Notes: generated from the sequence alone by a model not told the origin. Positions 40,552-52,285 are shown, counted from the stretch's first letter. The stretch is 64,000 bases of DNA from Epiperipatus broadwayi (GCA_028023455.1 JAQFVV010012416.1:8869967-8933966); one strand, 5' to 3'. Program-made: numbers and translations.

Positions 40552-40886
40552 CTGCATAAAATATGCTTTTTTTCTTTCTCAGATGTGGTTGAGATCAAGT
40601 TGAATGGTAAATTTTGTAGTGATGATTGCCAGTATGTGATTATTATCAGTCCATGGGTAACCTGCATAAAATATGCTTTTTTTCTTTCTCAGATGTGGTT
40701 GAGATCAAGTTGAATGGTAAATTTTGTAGTGATGATTGCCAGTATGTGATTATTATCAGTCCATGGGTAACCATTTATAGTGATGGCCACTAGTACATGA
40801 TCATCGGCCCTCAGTTGGGCAGCCATTTGTAATGATGGCCATCAACACATGATCATCATCAGCCCTTGAGTAGCCATTTGTAACAG
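40552..40886. repeat. 110-bp exact tandem duplication within a decayed ~54-bp minisatellite
   Basis: Positions 40552-40661 and 40662-40771 are essentially identical 110-bp units (CTGCATAAAATATGCTTTTT ... CAGTCCATGGGTAAC). From 40771 to 40886 follow diverged units of about 54 bp of the type TGATGGCCA..A.TACATGATC, ATC, CAGCCC...GGTAGCCATTTGT, which match the second half of the 110-bp unit. The identity of the two long units points to a recent duplication, or to an assembly artefact. Confidence 0.88.
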
Positions 40887-42863
40887 TATGAAAACAATGA
40901 GGGTTAACCTGGAGTGATGGCAAAATATCGTCATCAACAGCAATTAAATAAAATATAAAATTTAATATCAAATTAAATATAAAAAGAATAAACTAATGAT
41001 TAAAAGTATTGAGCATGAGATCACTCCATGAAATCACTCTGAGATCAGCAGCGCTAACTATCTTAAGTATAAACATAATTAACTAATTTCACCAACATTA
41101 TAAATAAGTATGTGTAAATCATTCATCATCATAAATGATCAATAATAAAATAATCAATAATTAACGTTGTGACTGAGTTTGAAATGAATCTACTTTAGAC
41201 AAGGCTAACTATTTAGCCCTTGCCAGCTTGGGCAATAACCATAAAAGCAATAATGCTGGGATATTAAAAACATGCTGTTATCATCAATGCTCGGGCGATT
41301 GAGTACCACTAATGTATTGGCCATTATAAGCTTAATGCCTAATAAACTAAACAAAAATAAAATGTAATGCATGGACTTTAAAGAATATTCTCTTTGCATC
41401 ACTCCAGGATGATCATCATCATTAACTGGATACCCATACAATAATTTATACCCAATTCATATAATAGACCGTTTTGCATGAATCTAGCTCAGAGAACACA
41501 AGCTCTATGTAACTTATTGTGAACAAGAGATGATGCAACACATAATATTCTAAACTATCTAGAATTAAGTTCACTGGAATAATTTTAACAATGGAATATA
41601 AATTTATTAATAATAAAAAAAATGAAATTAAAATCTGCAGAATTCAGCTATACACATATAAATTAAGTCTTCTGATTTTGATTAATATACAAAATTCCAG
41701 TTAATACATTGTGATTTACATACATGTTCCAATATAAAACCCATATGTGCACACAGACATGCGGTATTTCTGGACATATTTGAATCATCATATAAAAATA
41801 AAATATATTTTAAGTTAACAAATTTTTGATACTAAAACCTCATACAAGGTTTATATAAAACATATATATCATCACACAGATGTGGGGTGTAATAATTTAT
41901 TAACATATTTGAATTGTCATAAACCTATAAATGAAATTCATTTTCTTTCTTATAATACATGATTAAATGATAGATTTAACAAGTGTCTGCACATAGAAAT
42001 GCATGTACACACTGATGTTTATACTATGATATTTTATCAAAATAATAAAATTATCGAAAATATATTTTCAGAGTCAATTCCCTGTTGAATATACATAAAA
42101 TTCCCGCATGTGTGTGAATATATATATAAAAAATGTAAAAAGTAATATCAATTCCTTGACAGTTTATATATTTTTTTTAATAGGTTACTCTTAATTAATT
42201 ATAAATGTCTTTAAAAAAATACCCCAGCAGATTTTTTTTTTTTCTAATTAAAAAAGGTTTTTTTTTTTCTAATTTAAAAATTAAAAAGATTTTTTTTTTC
42301 CTTTTTTTCAAAATAAGATTACCTGTGAATCAATCATTTCATTCAAGTAAAATTTTACTTGTTTTCTTTTAAAATATAGATTTCAAATGTCATTTTCACC
42401 AAAGAAATTATTTAAAATTTCATTCTCATTATATATAACACATCACCAGCTATGCTTCATGTATATATGTTTGTTTATGCTTTTCTGCATACAGATAAAT
42501 CAGTACACATATAACATTCTTCTGGAAGGTGAGGAATTCTCTTGGTGAGCTGGTCTTGGTGAGACTGCATAATATTCGTCATCAGGAAAGATTGGCATTT
42601 AATCAGCTCCATTTGGTCTAGGGTTGAATAGACTTCAGGCAAATTAGCTGTTTTGTCCACCACATTCGGGCTATGAAACACTGGAAGATGATCTTTTACC
42701 TCGATGTGAAATCAAACTCCACCATAGTGAACTATGGAGCAGCTGCTGGACTGGGCATCCTTCAATATCTCTTCATTATCAGTCATTCTGTATAATTCTG
42801 AAAACCAATTAACAATCTTTTTATCAATCCTTTTTACAGTTAGGATAGGTAGAAAAAATTCAT

Positions 42864-44077
42864 GGTTGTCATCGATGAACCAACATATCCCACTGGATGG
42901 CGCTGTTTTCGCGCTAAAACACATAAAAATGCCGTTTCCATGGCCGACAAGTTCGAACCCGTGTTTTCTATAATACCTTTTATGTTGTACTACAGATTGC
43001 AGGCCGCTATATCGCGTTGCAGTACAGCATGTATGTTTACACAGCAAATACATTTTCCGAATTCGCAGTTTATAAAAAGGTTACGGCTTGGGGAGAGGGT
43101 GTGTTTTTTTGAATTGGATGGAAATGTTATTTTCATTGGATTTTTTTTTATTTTAAAGTATTGAAATGTTCAGATTTTGTAAAGTAATAATTAACAGACT
43201 TTTTACACCGTAGTGTATTGAAGTTTTAAGTAGTAAGTGTTGACGAGATATATATATATAAAGTGAATTGGAATTAGGTAACGCGTCAAGTAACGTACTG
43301 TTCGTAACATTTCCATGAGACATTTTAAGATTGTACCGTGTGTTTATTTTTGAAATAAAAAAAAGCGTTAACACAAAAATATCCAGTAAGAAAAGTACAA
43401 TTGTACAGTTTTTTTAAATGTCATAAAAAGCATATATTATAAACATTTTATATATATATTTGTCGTTGTTTAAAAAAGTTTTAGTTTCTTTCTTTTCTCT
43501 GACTACTGTTATACTTTGTTGAATATAGTTTACGATTATTGTTATCATTTACTTTATAGATGTTAGTAAAAAAAAAATTTACAAAAATACGATTTTGATA
43601 TTTTTTATTTTAACCCTAAAACTAATCCTAAAACTAACCCTAAAACTAAGCCTAAAGCTAAGCCTAAAACTAACCCTAAACCTAACCGTAACAACTTTTA
43701 CTTTTAGTTGTCATTCTATTTGAAATAAAAAAAATAGCGGTAAACAACAAAAAAAAAGCCGTAAACCCAGTAAAAAAATCTCTGATAGAAAATTGATTTT
43801 TCTAATAAAAAGAAAACTAAAAAAGATGAATCAAATTGTAATTTATTTATTTTATTTTACATTTATTATTATCATTTAATTTGTATACGTTAATAAAAAA
43901 TAATATTTAAAATTAAATAACATTTAAAAAAGACGATTTTCTTTTGTTTTTATTTTCGTATTACAAAAAACACATCAAAATGATTACAATTAAAGGGCCC
44001 GTGAATGATCATATTTTATAGTTTTAGTGTGATAACTGCGCCATCCAGTGGGATATGGTTGCTCATCGACGACAACC
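42864..44077. mobile_element. Non-autonomous TIR transposon with 8-bp target duplication and empty-site partner
   Basis: The inverted ends of about 40 bp read GGTTGTC(A/G)TCGATGA, then CATATCCCACTGGATGGCGC, on both sides. The flanks are identical 8-mers, AAATTCAT (42856-42863 and 44078-44085), and the duplicated segment at about 39320-39335 shows the unoccupied site. The 1214-bp interior encodes no recognisable transposase; a 113-codon minus-strand frame at the left end includes the inverted repeat and is probably incidental. It carries a CCTAAA-type minisatellite. The superfamily is unassigned: an 8-bp duplication fits hAT, P, Merlin or Mutator. Confidence 0.9.
43612..43691 (+). repeat. Telomere-like 12-bp minisatellite inside the transposon
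   Basis: Six units of the 12-mer AACCCTAAAACT with variants (AATCCT, AAGCCT, AAAGCT) are followed by AACCGTAAC. The CCCTAA-like element recalls telomeric repeats, but the period is 12 and not 5 or 6. It lies well inside the element, so an origin from telomeric DNA is only one possibility. Confidence 0.85.
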
Positions 44078-44087
44078 AAATTCATTA

Positions 44088-44195
44088 ACTGTCAAGCATT
44101 GGTAGCCGAGAGGTCTTTGCAGCAGCCTTGCAAGCAAGCAATTGCTTGCAGACAGTTGTCGCAGGTTCGCTCCCCAGCCGACACTTTGACTCAAG
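44088..44195 (+). repeat. tRNA-like (Ser/Leu type) insertion, likely SINE head or tRNA pseudogene
   Basis: GGTAGCCGAGAGGTCTTTGC resembles the A-box region of type II tRNAs, and GCAGGTTCGCTCCC resembles the T arm and B box. Between them GCAAGCAATTGCTTGC can form a hairpin. The duplicated copy 1 lacks the segment, so it inserted as a unit of about 100 bp. The acceptor stem does not pair well, and no anticodon can be assigned with confidence. Confidence 0.5.
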
Positions 44196-44668
44196 AATAT
44201 TTTTCCTATCTTTATCAATTTTTTTAATCTACATTAATCCTTTTAAAAGCAACTTTGAAATTTTATCAAATGTATAATCTACAAGTTTTACTATAAAAAA
44301 AAAAAGAGATTTCTAAAATAAATAATAAAATAGCCATTTTACAAAAATGTTATGCAAGCTTTAACTAAAAAAAGGATTTCTAAAATAGTGATTTTTTTTA
44401 CAATTATCAGTAGATATATTTTAGCATTAAGCATGTTTATTTTAATTTCAAAATCAGAATTCAATAAAAGTATTACTTAGACATTTTTAAATGTTTATTT
44501 CATAATAAAATTTTATTTTAAAATGCAAAATTATTTCACCCTTCACTATTATTCCAGTAAAATATAGAAAATAACCACAAAAATTTTTGTGTTTATTTCG
44601 ACTTTTCCTTTCAACTTTATATATATTTGCACACACACCCTACTATATTGTTGTATGCCATGAAACCC

Positions 44669-46134
44669 ATATGGTTATAGTATATATGATTTAAAATTTG
44701 TTTTGACAATAACTTCAGGTAAGTTTATTTATTATTAATAATTAATAGGTTGATCACTTGTAGCATATCATACACTTGTGGCGGCTGCTTTGTTGCAATA
44801 TTTTCTTTTTTAAATTGTGCAAAAACTATAAGCATGACATCAACAGAAATCCCAGCATTCGTTGCTACTTAATTCTCTCTTTAAAATGGTATACCACAAT
44901 TTGAAATCGGATAACATTTTAATTTTTTTTAAATATTTTTATTAATAGGTAAATTTAATTTTTTTCTTTTCTGGTCAGTTTACTAGATTACATGAAGATG
45001 ACAAAGGCAGAATTTCTTTATCGGCCAGATTCATTTGGAAAATGAATTAAAAATACGCTGATGATTCGCATTTCAAGGCCTTCAACGTGATAAAAATGTA
45101 ATCGTGGAATATCGGTTGTAAGTCTTCAATTTTAATTTTTTAATTATTTGAATATTTTAAATTTTTTTTTAATTATTTGATAAATGGTATAATTTATTAA
45201 TGTGTTTGCATTTGTATTGATGTGTTTGTGTAGTGTATAAATTATATAACATTAAATCAATTACGCTCTTTCTTATACAGTATATAAATTTGTTTTCAAA
45301 TGTAACAAAAGTGGTTTATGTACAATCTAATTTTGAGTCTCTGATCCAAGTTTGAGGCAACCTTATTTTATAGACATAATGATTCTCAAAAGGTTTTATA
45401 ATTTATTAATGTGTTTATATTTTTTGTGTTTGTGTTTGCACTTGCATGTTTGCATTTGTATAACAAGTAATGATTTACATATATAGAGCAGTGCAATAGA
45501 AATTTTAAGAATGATTATCAGAGGTACAGAAAGATTGCAGTTGATAAAGCAGTCACAAAATTTACTGGGCATAGTACCATGTGAAAATATAAACACTTAA
45601 AACCAATAGAGATGTCAAATGGTGTATATGTAGTGATAGCCACAATGGTTATGTATATACCACATGGAATTGTATGCAGGCAAAGAATCAAATTCTGATT
45701 CTTGCCTATGCCTTGATATTCATGCTGTGGAGTTAGTACTTTTACCACACCTTGCATCACATTATTTTCCAAATCTACAGCTAGCAAATTAGCTATATGC
45801 AAATAAATTATATATCTGTGGGACAATAAATATAACAAGATAGCATCACTGGTGTATACAAACAATATAAAATAGAGATAAAACTCATTTTATCATTGAT
45901 ACAGACAGACTGTCTACAATTTCTAGTTTTAGATAGACAAAAAGTCAAATGCTTTGATGACAAATGCATGTCCACCTTCTGGAAATGATTTGTTTTGTAT
46001 CTTTTATTAAGATATTTTTTTTTTACAGATGCCTTTGAAATTTGTTAACTTTTGGGGTACAAGATAAAAATGAAGAATTCTTATGCAACTAGTTTTGGAG
46101 ATTCTGAAGCTACGGGTTATCTCAGTGCTTTAAA
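44669..46134. other. AT-rich sequence; one unassigned minus-strand frame at 45518-45865
   Basis: The longest frame here is 115 codons on the minus strand (with YLLSHRYIIYLHIANLLAVD and VMQGVVKVLTPQHEY). I do not recognise it. It is hydrophobic, has no partner in the window and no splice context I can defend. Nothing else is seen. Confidence 0.3.
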
Positions 46135-46676
46135 TGTATATATTTAAAACTCAAAAAAATAGTGTAATTAGAGTAGAATAAATTATGTGTTGCTGGATTT
46201 ATACGTGCATATTTAGAACTCAAGAAATAGCCTAATTATTAAAAGATAAAGAACAATTACAAATTAGTTATGTTTCTAGAATATTCCACTTCCATGGAAA
46301 TATATAAAAACTCGAAGATAATGAAAATCGAGGTCTTTTTACATACACTCGCATCATGAAAGCTGCTCATGTTAGAGATAATTGTTACTGAGTGTAATGA
46401 GGACTACAGGGTAACCCAGTGAACTCCACCACTGAAGATACCAAAGTGCACCTAGGGACTCACATCAGCCTTATTATAATTTATGTATGCCTCAGCATTC
46501 GTAAGTAATAAGTATAAATTGTAACTACATTTAGCTTGTTAGCAGATCTTTAGTATTAGTAACTAGCGGCAATAAAAATCAGTATGTAGTTATAAAACCT
46601 AGTTTCTGAATTGCTTTTATTTCTGTAGGTCTGACCACCTTACCCCCGAATGTAATATTCGTGATAGCTGCACACA
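46135..46676 (+). repeat. 5' LTR
   Basis: Begins TGTATATATTT and ends CTGCACACA (TG...CA). It shares the full layout of the 3' LTR: AACTCAAGAAATAGC repeats, TAGAATATTCCACTTCC, TATATAAAAACTC (TATA box), TTTTACATACACTCGC, AATAAAAATCAG (possible polyadenylation signal) and CCTTACCCCC near the end. It is shorter than the 3' LTR through several deletions. The bases after it (GCAGAAAACTGGCG) occupy the primer-binding position, but I cannot assign a tRNA. Confidence 0.85.
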
Positions 46677-47427
46677 GCAGAAAACTGGCGTAGTCTTGAC
46701 AGGATAGAATTCAAATTGTATTTCTGCATCATAATAGAATTGTGTATTCGAAAATCATGGGAAAATTTTTTTTTTACTTACTAGTTGTTCGGATTAAGAG
46801 TTAAGATGATGACTGTGCCGCAAGTGACAATAAATGAGTTTTGACGTAAATAGTCCCACTGACTGGCCAATTTTTCTGAAAAGGATTGAGAAATTATTTT
46901 TAATTAATGAAACTGTCAGTGACCTGATTAAAGTTGCCATGTTGTTATGTTATTCTGGGCAACAAGTTATAAAAATCACAAAATCGGTTATGTGATTACA
47001 AAGAACCAGAGAAATTGCCATACGAAGTAATAGTTGAAAAACTAAATTATTTTAGACCAAAGCCCTCTAAGCACATAGCGCGGCTACATTTTAGAAATAG
47101 ACAGCAAAATAACGGAAAACGCATGAGACTATGATCAAGCATTGAGAGAACTCGCTATAAGCTGCAATTATGGCAATGCATCAGAGGCCCTACTGCAAAA
47201 ACTACTTTGGGGAATTGTGCAACGATAGGCTAAGACAGCAGTTACTGGCCTCAAGAGACTTGTTATACAATGAAGAAATCAAAATGGAAATAGCCCATGA
47301 AATAGTGCTGGACAAATCAAGAGAATTTTGAAATTTTACTAATAATGAATGTAATAAGTTTATAAGAAAAACTGAAAATAAATACCAGTCACCTAAGTCT
47401 CCTAAGAATAAGCCGAAGGCAATTGTT

Positions 47428-47727
47428 TGCTACTGTTGTGCAAAAAAAGGCCACATGGCACATAAGTGTAAATTTAACAAATAGCACTGTAGAGCCTAAG
47501 GCAAAGTAGGTCAGTTAGAGAAAAAGTGTAGGTCGAATGGGGGGAAAGATCGTAGTGTGTTGCCCACTTTTCCAAAGGAAAACAAGCAGAAATGTGAGAT
47601 CTATAATACCCAGGTTGCTCATTGCAACCAATATGATGTCAGTGAAATTATTAAATATGAATTTGAAAATGAAAATTGACAGCAGATCGGGCATATCAAT
47701 GATGGCAGTCAAAGACTGGGAAACCAT
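47428..47727 (+). pseudogene. LTR element: gag zinc knuckle and protease remnant
   Basis: At 47428-47469 the frame reads CYCCAKKGHMAHKC, an intact C-x2-C-x4-H-x4-C zinc knuckle of the nucleocapsid type. A stop follows shortly. In another frame at about 47640-47727 the stretch MKIDSRSGISMMAVKDWETI resembles the flap and active-site region of a retroviral-type aspartic protease. The D-S-G signature is altered to D-S-R-S-G. The two parts are out of frame. Confidence 0.7.
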
Positions 47728-48214
47728 AACAGAAAATTATGAGAACCCCCCCCCCTAGGTTAATGAGAATGAGTTTAAGAGCAAAAGATGCTAGTGGTAA
47801 TATTACGAGAATATTAGGGAAAGTAGAAGTGTAGACATTTAAAAAAAAGATCTGTAGGTTACCACTGTATATAGGTTACCACTGTATATAATACAAGGCG
47901 GTATTAATCCTATTATAGGTACGAAATGGTTTGATACTCTGGGAATAAAAATATGTAAGATTAAAAAGGACCGCTTTTAAATCAGCTCCACAGGATATGG
48001 ATCCAATTATTAATTACATAGACAATTAAAATAAAGTAGTAATAGACAGCAAAAAAGTACAGAGTTGGACAAAAGCCGAGCATGGTTACAACTTGTTAAT
48101 AGAATGGATCAGCAAGGGCTGGCCTAAATATTGCATAAAGCTATATGAGATGTAAGAGAAAAATTCTACAAATAAGGGATGTGTTAATGGATGATAGAGA
48201 ATTAATACCTAGTT

Positions 48215-49092
48215 GTGACCATCGCCAAGTTCTGCAGCTATTATCAAGGCCATCCTGGGATTGTAAGGGCTAGGCACTTGCGCAAAGGTATTTGGTGCCC
48301 CAGAATTAACTCTGTGATAGAACAATTCATGAAAATCTGCAAGAATTGCCAAGTGAAATATTCCAAAGAAAAGTTATATGACGTGGCCTGTAATTGAAAA
48401 AGCTTGGAGACGTATTCAGATTAACCATGCCAGACCATTTCATGGCTATATTTTTTTAGTAGTAATCGACTTGTACTCAAAGTGGACTGAATATAGAATT
48501 GTAAGAAATACGAGAACCGAAGAAACAATTGGAAAACTTAAGGAAATTGTTGTTTTCCATGGTTTCCCCAAAACTATAATATCAGACAATGGAACCAGTT
48601 TCATATCCACTAAATTTGAAGATTTTTTGAAGGAATGGGGAATTATATATATAGCAACGCCCTCATATCACTCAAGAGTCGAATGGGATTGCAGAAAAGG
48701 GCAGTATAAATGCTAAAGCAAATGCTACAGAAGGAAGTGCTGCAAATATACAAGAAACACCATATTCTGTCTTATTGTATTAGCACAGCACACTGACGAG
48801 TAGTATGGAAAAATCTCCAGCTGAAATAATATTCAGATGAAAGATCAGAACAAAGTTATTGCTGATTCTGCCAGCTCAAAATGTTTTGAGTAACAGAAAA
48901 AACAGCATAGAATGGCAGTATGCAGTGGGAGAAAAAGTCTGGGTGAGAGATGTGCTCGCAAAATACTGGGTGAAAGACATAATTAAAGAACATTTATCAA
49001 AACAAATAGTAACAGATGACACAAAAACAGGAAAAAGCAAGCAAAAACATATAAATCATGCCAGATATCAGGAAGAACCGGAAGTAATATAG
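48215..49092 (+). pseudogene. LTR element: integrase remnant
   Basis: The N-terminal zinc-binding region is at 48215-48360 (HPGIVRARHLRKGIWCP, then CKNCQ, an H-H-C-C finger). A frameshift leads to the catalytic core at 48378-48716: FLVVIDLYSKW, TIISDNGTSF (second catalytic aspartate) and a disrupted region where the glutamate should be (YHSRVEWDCRKG, changed by a shift). The first catalytic aspartate is replaced by asparagine (QINHARP). The frame at 48859-49092 (EWQYAVGEKVWVRDV) matches the SH3-like C-terminal region. The enzyme is not functional. Confidence 0.8.
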
Positions 49093-49310
49093 TGCCAGAC
49101 ATTCCAAATTACATAGAGGTAGGCATGCCAGAACTAAATGAAGAGCACAAAGTGCCGGAAATAAACGAGGAGCACAAAGCAGACAAGAAAATTACTGATG
49201 AAAAGGAAGCAATCCCACATAGGTCACAAAGAATCAGGAAGTAACCGAGTTATCTGGAAGACTATGTTAGACTTCAAAAATTGTAAATTTCAAAGTGGAG
49301 GTCTTTTATA

Positions 49311-49903
49311 TGTATATATTTAGGACTCAAAGAAATAGCGTAATTAGAGATACAATAAATGATAAGCATTACCAGATTTATATGTGCATACTTAGAACTC
49401 AAAAAATAGCGTGATTAGAGATAAAATAAATAATAAGCATTACTGGATTGGAAAGTGATTAATTCAAAGATAAAGAACAATTATAATTAGTTATATTCTA
49501 GAACATTCCACATTCCATGGAAATATATAAAAACTCAAAAAAATCGAGGTCTTTTTACATACACTCGCATCATGAGAGCTGCTTGTGTTAGAAAAAATAA
49601 TTGTAATCGAGTGTAATGAGGACTGTGGAGTAACCCAGTGAACACCATTGAAGGTACCAAAGTTCACCCAGGGACTGTACAGGCCACATCGGCCTTATTA
49701 TAATTTATGTACGCCTCATTGGCATTCGTAAGTAATATGTATAAATTGTAAATATATTAAACTTGTTAGTAAATCTTTAGTCTTAGTAACTTCCGCCAAT
49801 TAAAGTCAGTATTTAGTTATAAAACCTTGTTTCCGAATTGCTTTTATTTCTATTGGTCTGACAACCTTACCCCCAATTGTAGTATTCGTGGTGGCTGTAC
49901 ACA
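49311..49903 (+). repeat. 3' LTR with internal 72-bp tandem duplication
   Basis: Starts TGTATATATTT right after a purine-rich CAAAGTGGAGG (polypurine tract) and ends GGCTGTACACA. Its first 140 bp are two tandem copies of about 70 bp (AACTCAAAGAAATAGCGTAA and AACTCAAAAAATAGCGTGAT). The 5' LTR keeps a shortened form of the same pair. This could be duplicated promoter or enhancer material. The LTRs differ at many positions, so the insertion is old. Confidence 0.85.
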
Positions 49904-50294
49904 ATACTCAGATAAAAAGTATTATATATGGTTTGAATATGAATTTTGTGAGGAATTCTAAGAAATTATCAATGATAATGTAATTTAGACTAAATTAATG
50001 ATAAATTAAAAATTATGAACAAACAATCAAATAATTATTTCGGATTTGAAATTTCTTTTTTCCTTATTTTTTAAATGGTAATCACTATTTGTCCTAGCCT
50101 TATTGTTTTCCTTTGTTTTTCTAGTTTATATCAATGTAAGGCTTTTTTCTCTAACATTATTAAAACTGAAGTTATTGTGAAAATTGTGCCTCAAGTCAGT
50201 TGTTTTAAAAATTCGATATGGTGCCAGGATAACTAACTAGTTAAAGTAGTAAATTCTTTACCATTTGAATAAATAAATCACAATAAATTAAAGA
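49904..50294. other. AT-rich spacer, nothing recognised
   Basis: Unique AT-rich sequence between the LTR element and the outer left end of the large inverted structure. Confidence 0.45.
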
Positions 50295-51136
50295 ACTACC
50301 ACTTTTTTAAAAACTTGTTTTTATTACATGAACTATTATAAAAAATTACATATATACATCAAATGTTTATATAAATATAAATATAAAAATTCTATATTAA
50401 TCCGATGAAAAAAAAAATTAAAAATATGTAATCTTTATATAAACAAAAAAATCATTATATTTACCTTAAAAAACTATTCCCTCTAACAACTCATAGTTCC
50501 TTCACATAAAATCATTCTTTAAAAACTCTCCAATTTTAATTACCTATAATTATATAACTATCAAATTCTACCTCAATTATATCCATGGAATTTTTATATA
50601 TACCAAATAACCTAAAACATTCCTTCCCTTTAATTACCAATTGTATATTTCCTCATTAAACTTATCTTAAAATTTTTTTACTTAATATATCATCAACAAA
50701 TCTATTTATATTCTTTTTTCAACAAAAAATCTAATCATTAAAGGTTTCATTTCAGTTATATAAATACTTTTAAAATTCTTTCATAATATAATTTTAGACA
50801 TTTAATCATTTCAATTTTAAAATCTTTATGTTTAAATGCATATAAATTGTAGACTTTTTATCATTTAAATGTTGCTTTAACTTTGTACTTAATTTATTTT
50901 TTGTAGTCCAATACACGAGACTTGTTTATTACCTCTAAAATAATCCAAATATCCAATAATACAAAGTGAATTAATTATTTCCAAAAAATTATAATCTTTA
51001 TTACTAATAATCAACAAATTTAGACATTTTATCTTTTTAAAAACCGGACAAATAATTATAATTCTTATTAATTATATTAAAAAACTTAACTTTAATAAAC
51101 AAAACATTTAGAAACATTAAAATCAATATAAATCAT

Positions 51137-51950
51137 TTTATTTCCCATATCATTTTTATTCAATTTTATTCTATTATTTATTTTTTCAATATTTTTATCA
51201 CAAATAATCCATTAATAATATTATTCAGGTATTCATAATACATTCAACTTTTATACTTTCTTTTTTTAATAAATCATCATTTGAACATAAATTGCTCTAT
51301 AAATTTTATTGTTAATAACAATAATTTTATTATTTTTATCAATATTTGAATACTAATTATTCAATAAACCATAGATAAGTTTTCTATAAACAAAATTTTC
51401 AATTACTAACTTATTATAACTAATTTTTTTTATTTAAATAACCATATAATTAATTTTATTATCATTTTCTTTTACCCTAGTAAACTTAATTTTATCTTCT
51501 TTACTATTAATACACGCTAAAAAATTATTTGCCTTTCTATCATTGCCATTAAACACCAAAACATGATTGCTCGCATATCTGGTTGATTATTTTTTGGCAA
51601 TGAGAGAAAAGCAAATATTTTTTTTGAAGTGCATTAAAGTAAATGATAACTAACTATATGGATATTAGAATAAAAAAAAATTAATTAATAATAATAAATT
51701 AGTAATTAAAACTTCTGTTTGCTGAAAAAAACATTCAATGATTTATTGAAAAATTGGTTAATATGATATTGATAAAAATAAAATATTAACAGAATTTATA
51801 GAGCAATTAATGATTTATTATTATAAAATTTGGATGTATTATAAATGACTACTTGAATATTATTAATAGATTATTTTGTGATAAAAATATTAAAATAATA
51901 AATAAGAGTAAAATTGAATACAAATAATAAGAGAAATAAAATAATTTAGT
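51137..51950. repeat. Inner 0.8-kb AT-rich palindrome in the left arm
   Basis: Sequence from 51137 to about 51540 is the imperfect reverse complement of 51590-51950. Paired landmarks are TTTTTATCACAAATAATCC with the region around ATTATTTTGTGATAAAAA, and ATTGCTCTATAAATT with AATTTATAGAGCAAT. The right arm reads straight through the equivalent point (AATCAATATAAATTGTTGGT), so this palindrome is an extra insertion on the left side only. It has no coding content. Confidence 0.75.
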
Positions 51951-52079
51951 GCTGATATAGTACATGCTCATCACCATTTTGAATTTTAAACCCCTCCCAA
52001 AACCACCGCAGAAACATCCAAATGATAAATGACATTGATTACCAACACGTGAAAAAAATGGCATTTAAAAAAATCGCAA

Positions 52080-52285
52080 ATTTCATCATTAATCAAAATG
52101 CAAAGTTTGCAATTGTCATCGATTATTAAAAATTCAAAATGCCCAAATTTTCATCGAGTATTTAAAAATCAAAATCCTAATTTCAAGCAATATTTAACAT
52201 TTAATAAAAAATCAAAATGCCAAGTTTGCAATTGTCATCAAGTATTTAAAAATGAAAATCCTAACTTTGGTCAAGATTTAATATT
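52080..52285. repeat. Short tandem units in the left arm, continued at 54447-54600
   Basis: Units of about 85 bp contain AAATGCCAAGTTTGCAATTG, TCATCAAGTATTTAAAAATC and AAATCCTAATTTC. Two to three lie left of the insertion at 52286-54446 and about two lie right of it, so the insertion split one array. The units are specific to this structure. Confidence 0.75.

Larger units (their letters stand above)
40887..44668. repeat. Direct segmental duplication, copy 2 (carries insertions)
   Basis: Second copy of 37268-39808, diverged by many substitutions and small indels. It is longer because of a 1.2-kb transposon (42864-44077) and a roughly 100-bp tRNA-like insertion (about 44088-44195). Both are absent from copy 1, so both arrived after the duplication. 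The end near TATGCCATGAAACCCATA matches the end of copy 1. Confidence 0.82.
46135..49903 (+). mobile_element. Ty3/gypsy-like LTR retrotransposon, decayed and internally deleted
   Basis: Two LTRs in direct orientation flank about 2.6 kb that holds remnants of gag zinc knuckle, protease and integrase. Reverse transcriptase and RNase H are not detectable between about 47800 and 48200, so a large internal deletion is likely. The order zinc knuckle - protease - integrase, with a K02A2.6-type integrase, fits Ty3/gypsy. No matching target duplication was found (left TTAAA, right ATACT). All frames are broken, and I treat the copy as inactive. Confidence 0.85.

Noticed and set aside
42712-43053. Minus-strand frame across the left end of the 1.2-kb transposon as a transposase
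   Set aside because: It crosses the element boundary into flanking duplicated DNA and lacks any transposase motif.
43612-43691. Chromosome end or true telomeric repeat
   Set aside because: The period is 12 and not a simple telomere unit, there are only about six copies, and the tract lies inside a transposon with defined ends.
44091-44186. Functional tRNA gene
   Set aside because: The acceptor stem does not pair and no anticodon loop can be assigned; the segment is absent from the matching duplication copy.
45518-45865. Possible membrane-protein exon
   Set aside because: Hydrophobicity follows from AT-rich codons; there is no recognisable family, partner exon or splice-site pair.
46135-49903. 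Intact endogenous retrovirus
   Set aside because: No envelope gene or reverse transcriptase is visible, all frames are broken, and the layout is that of a decayed retrotransposon.
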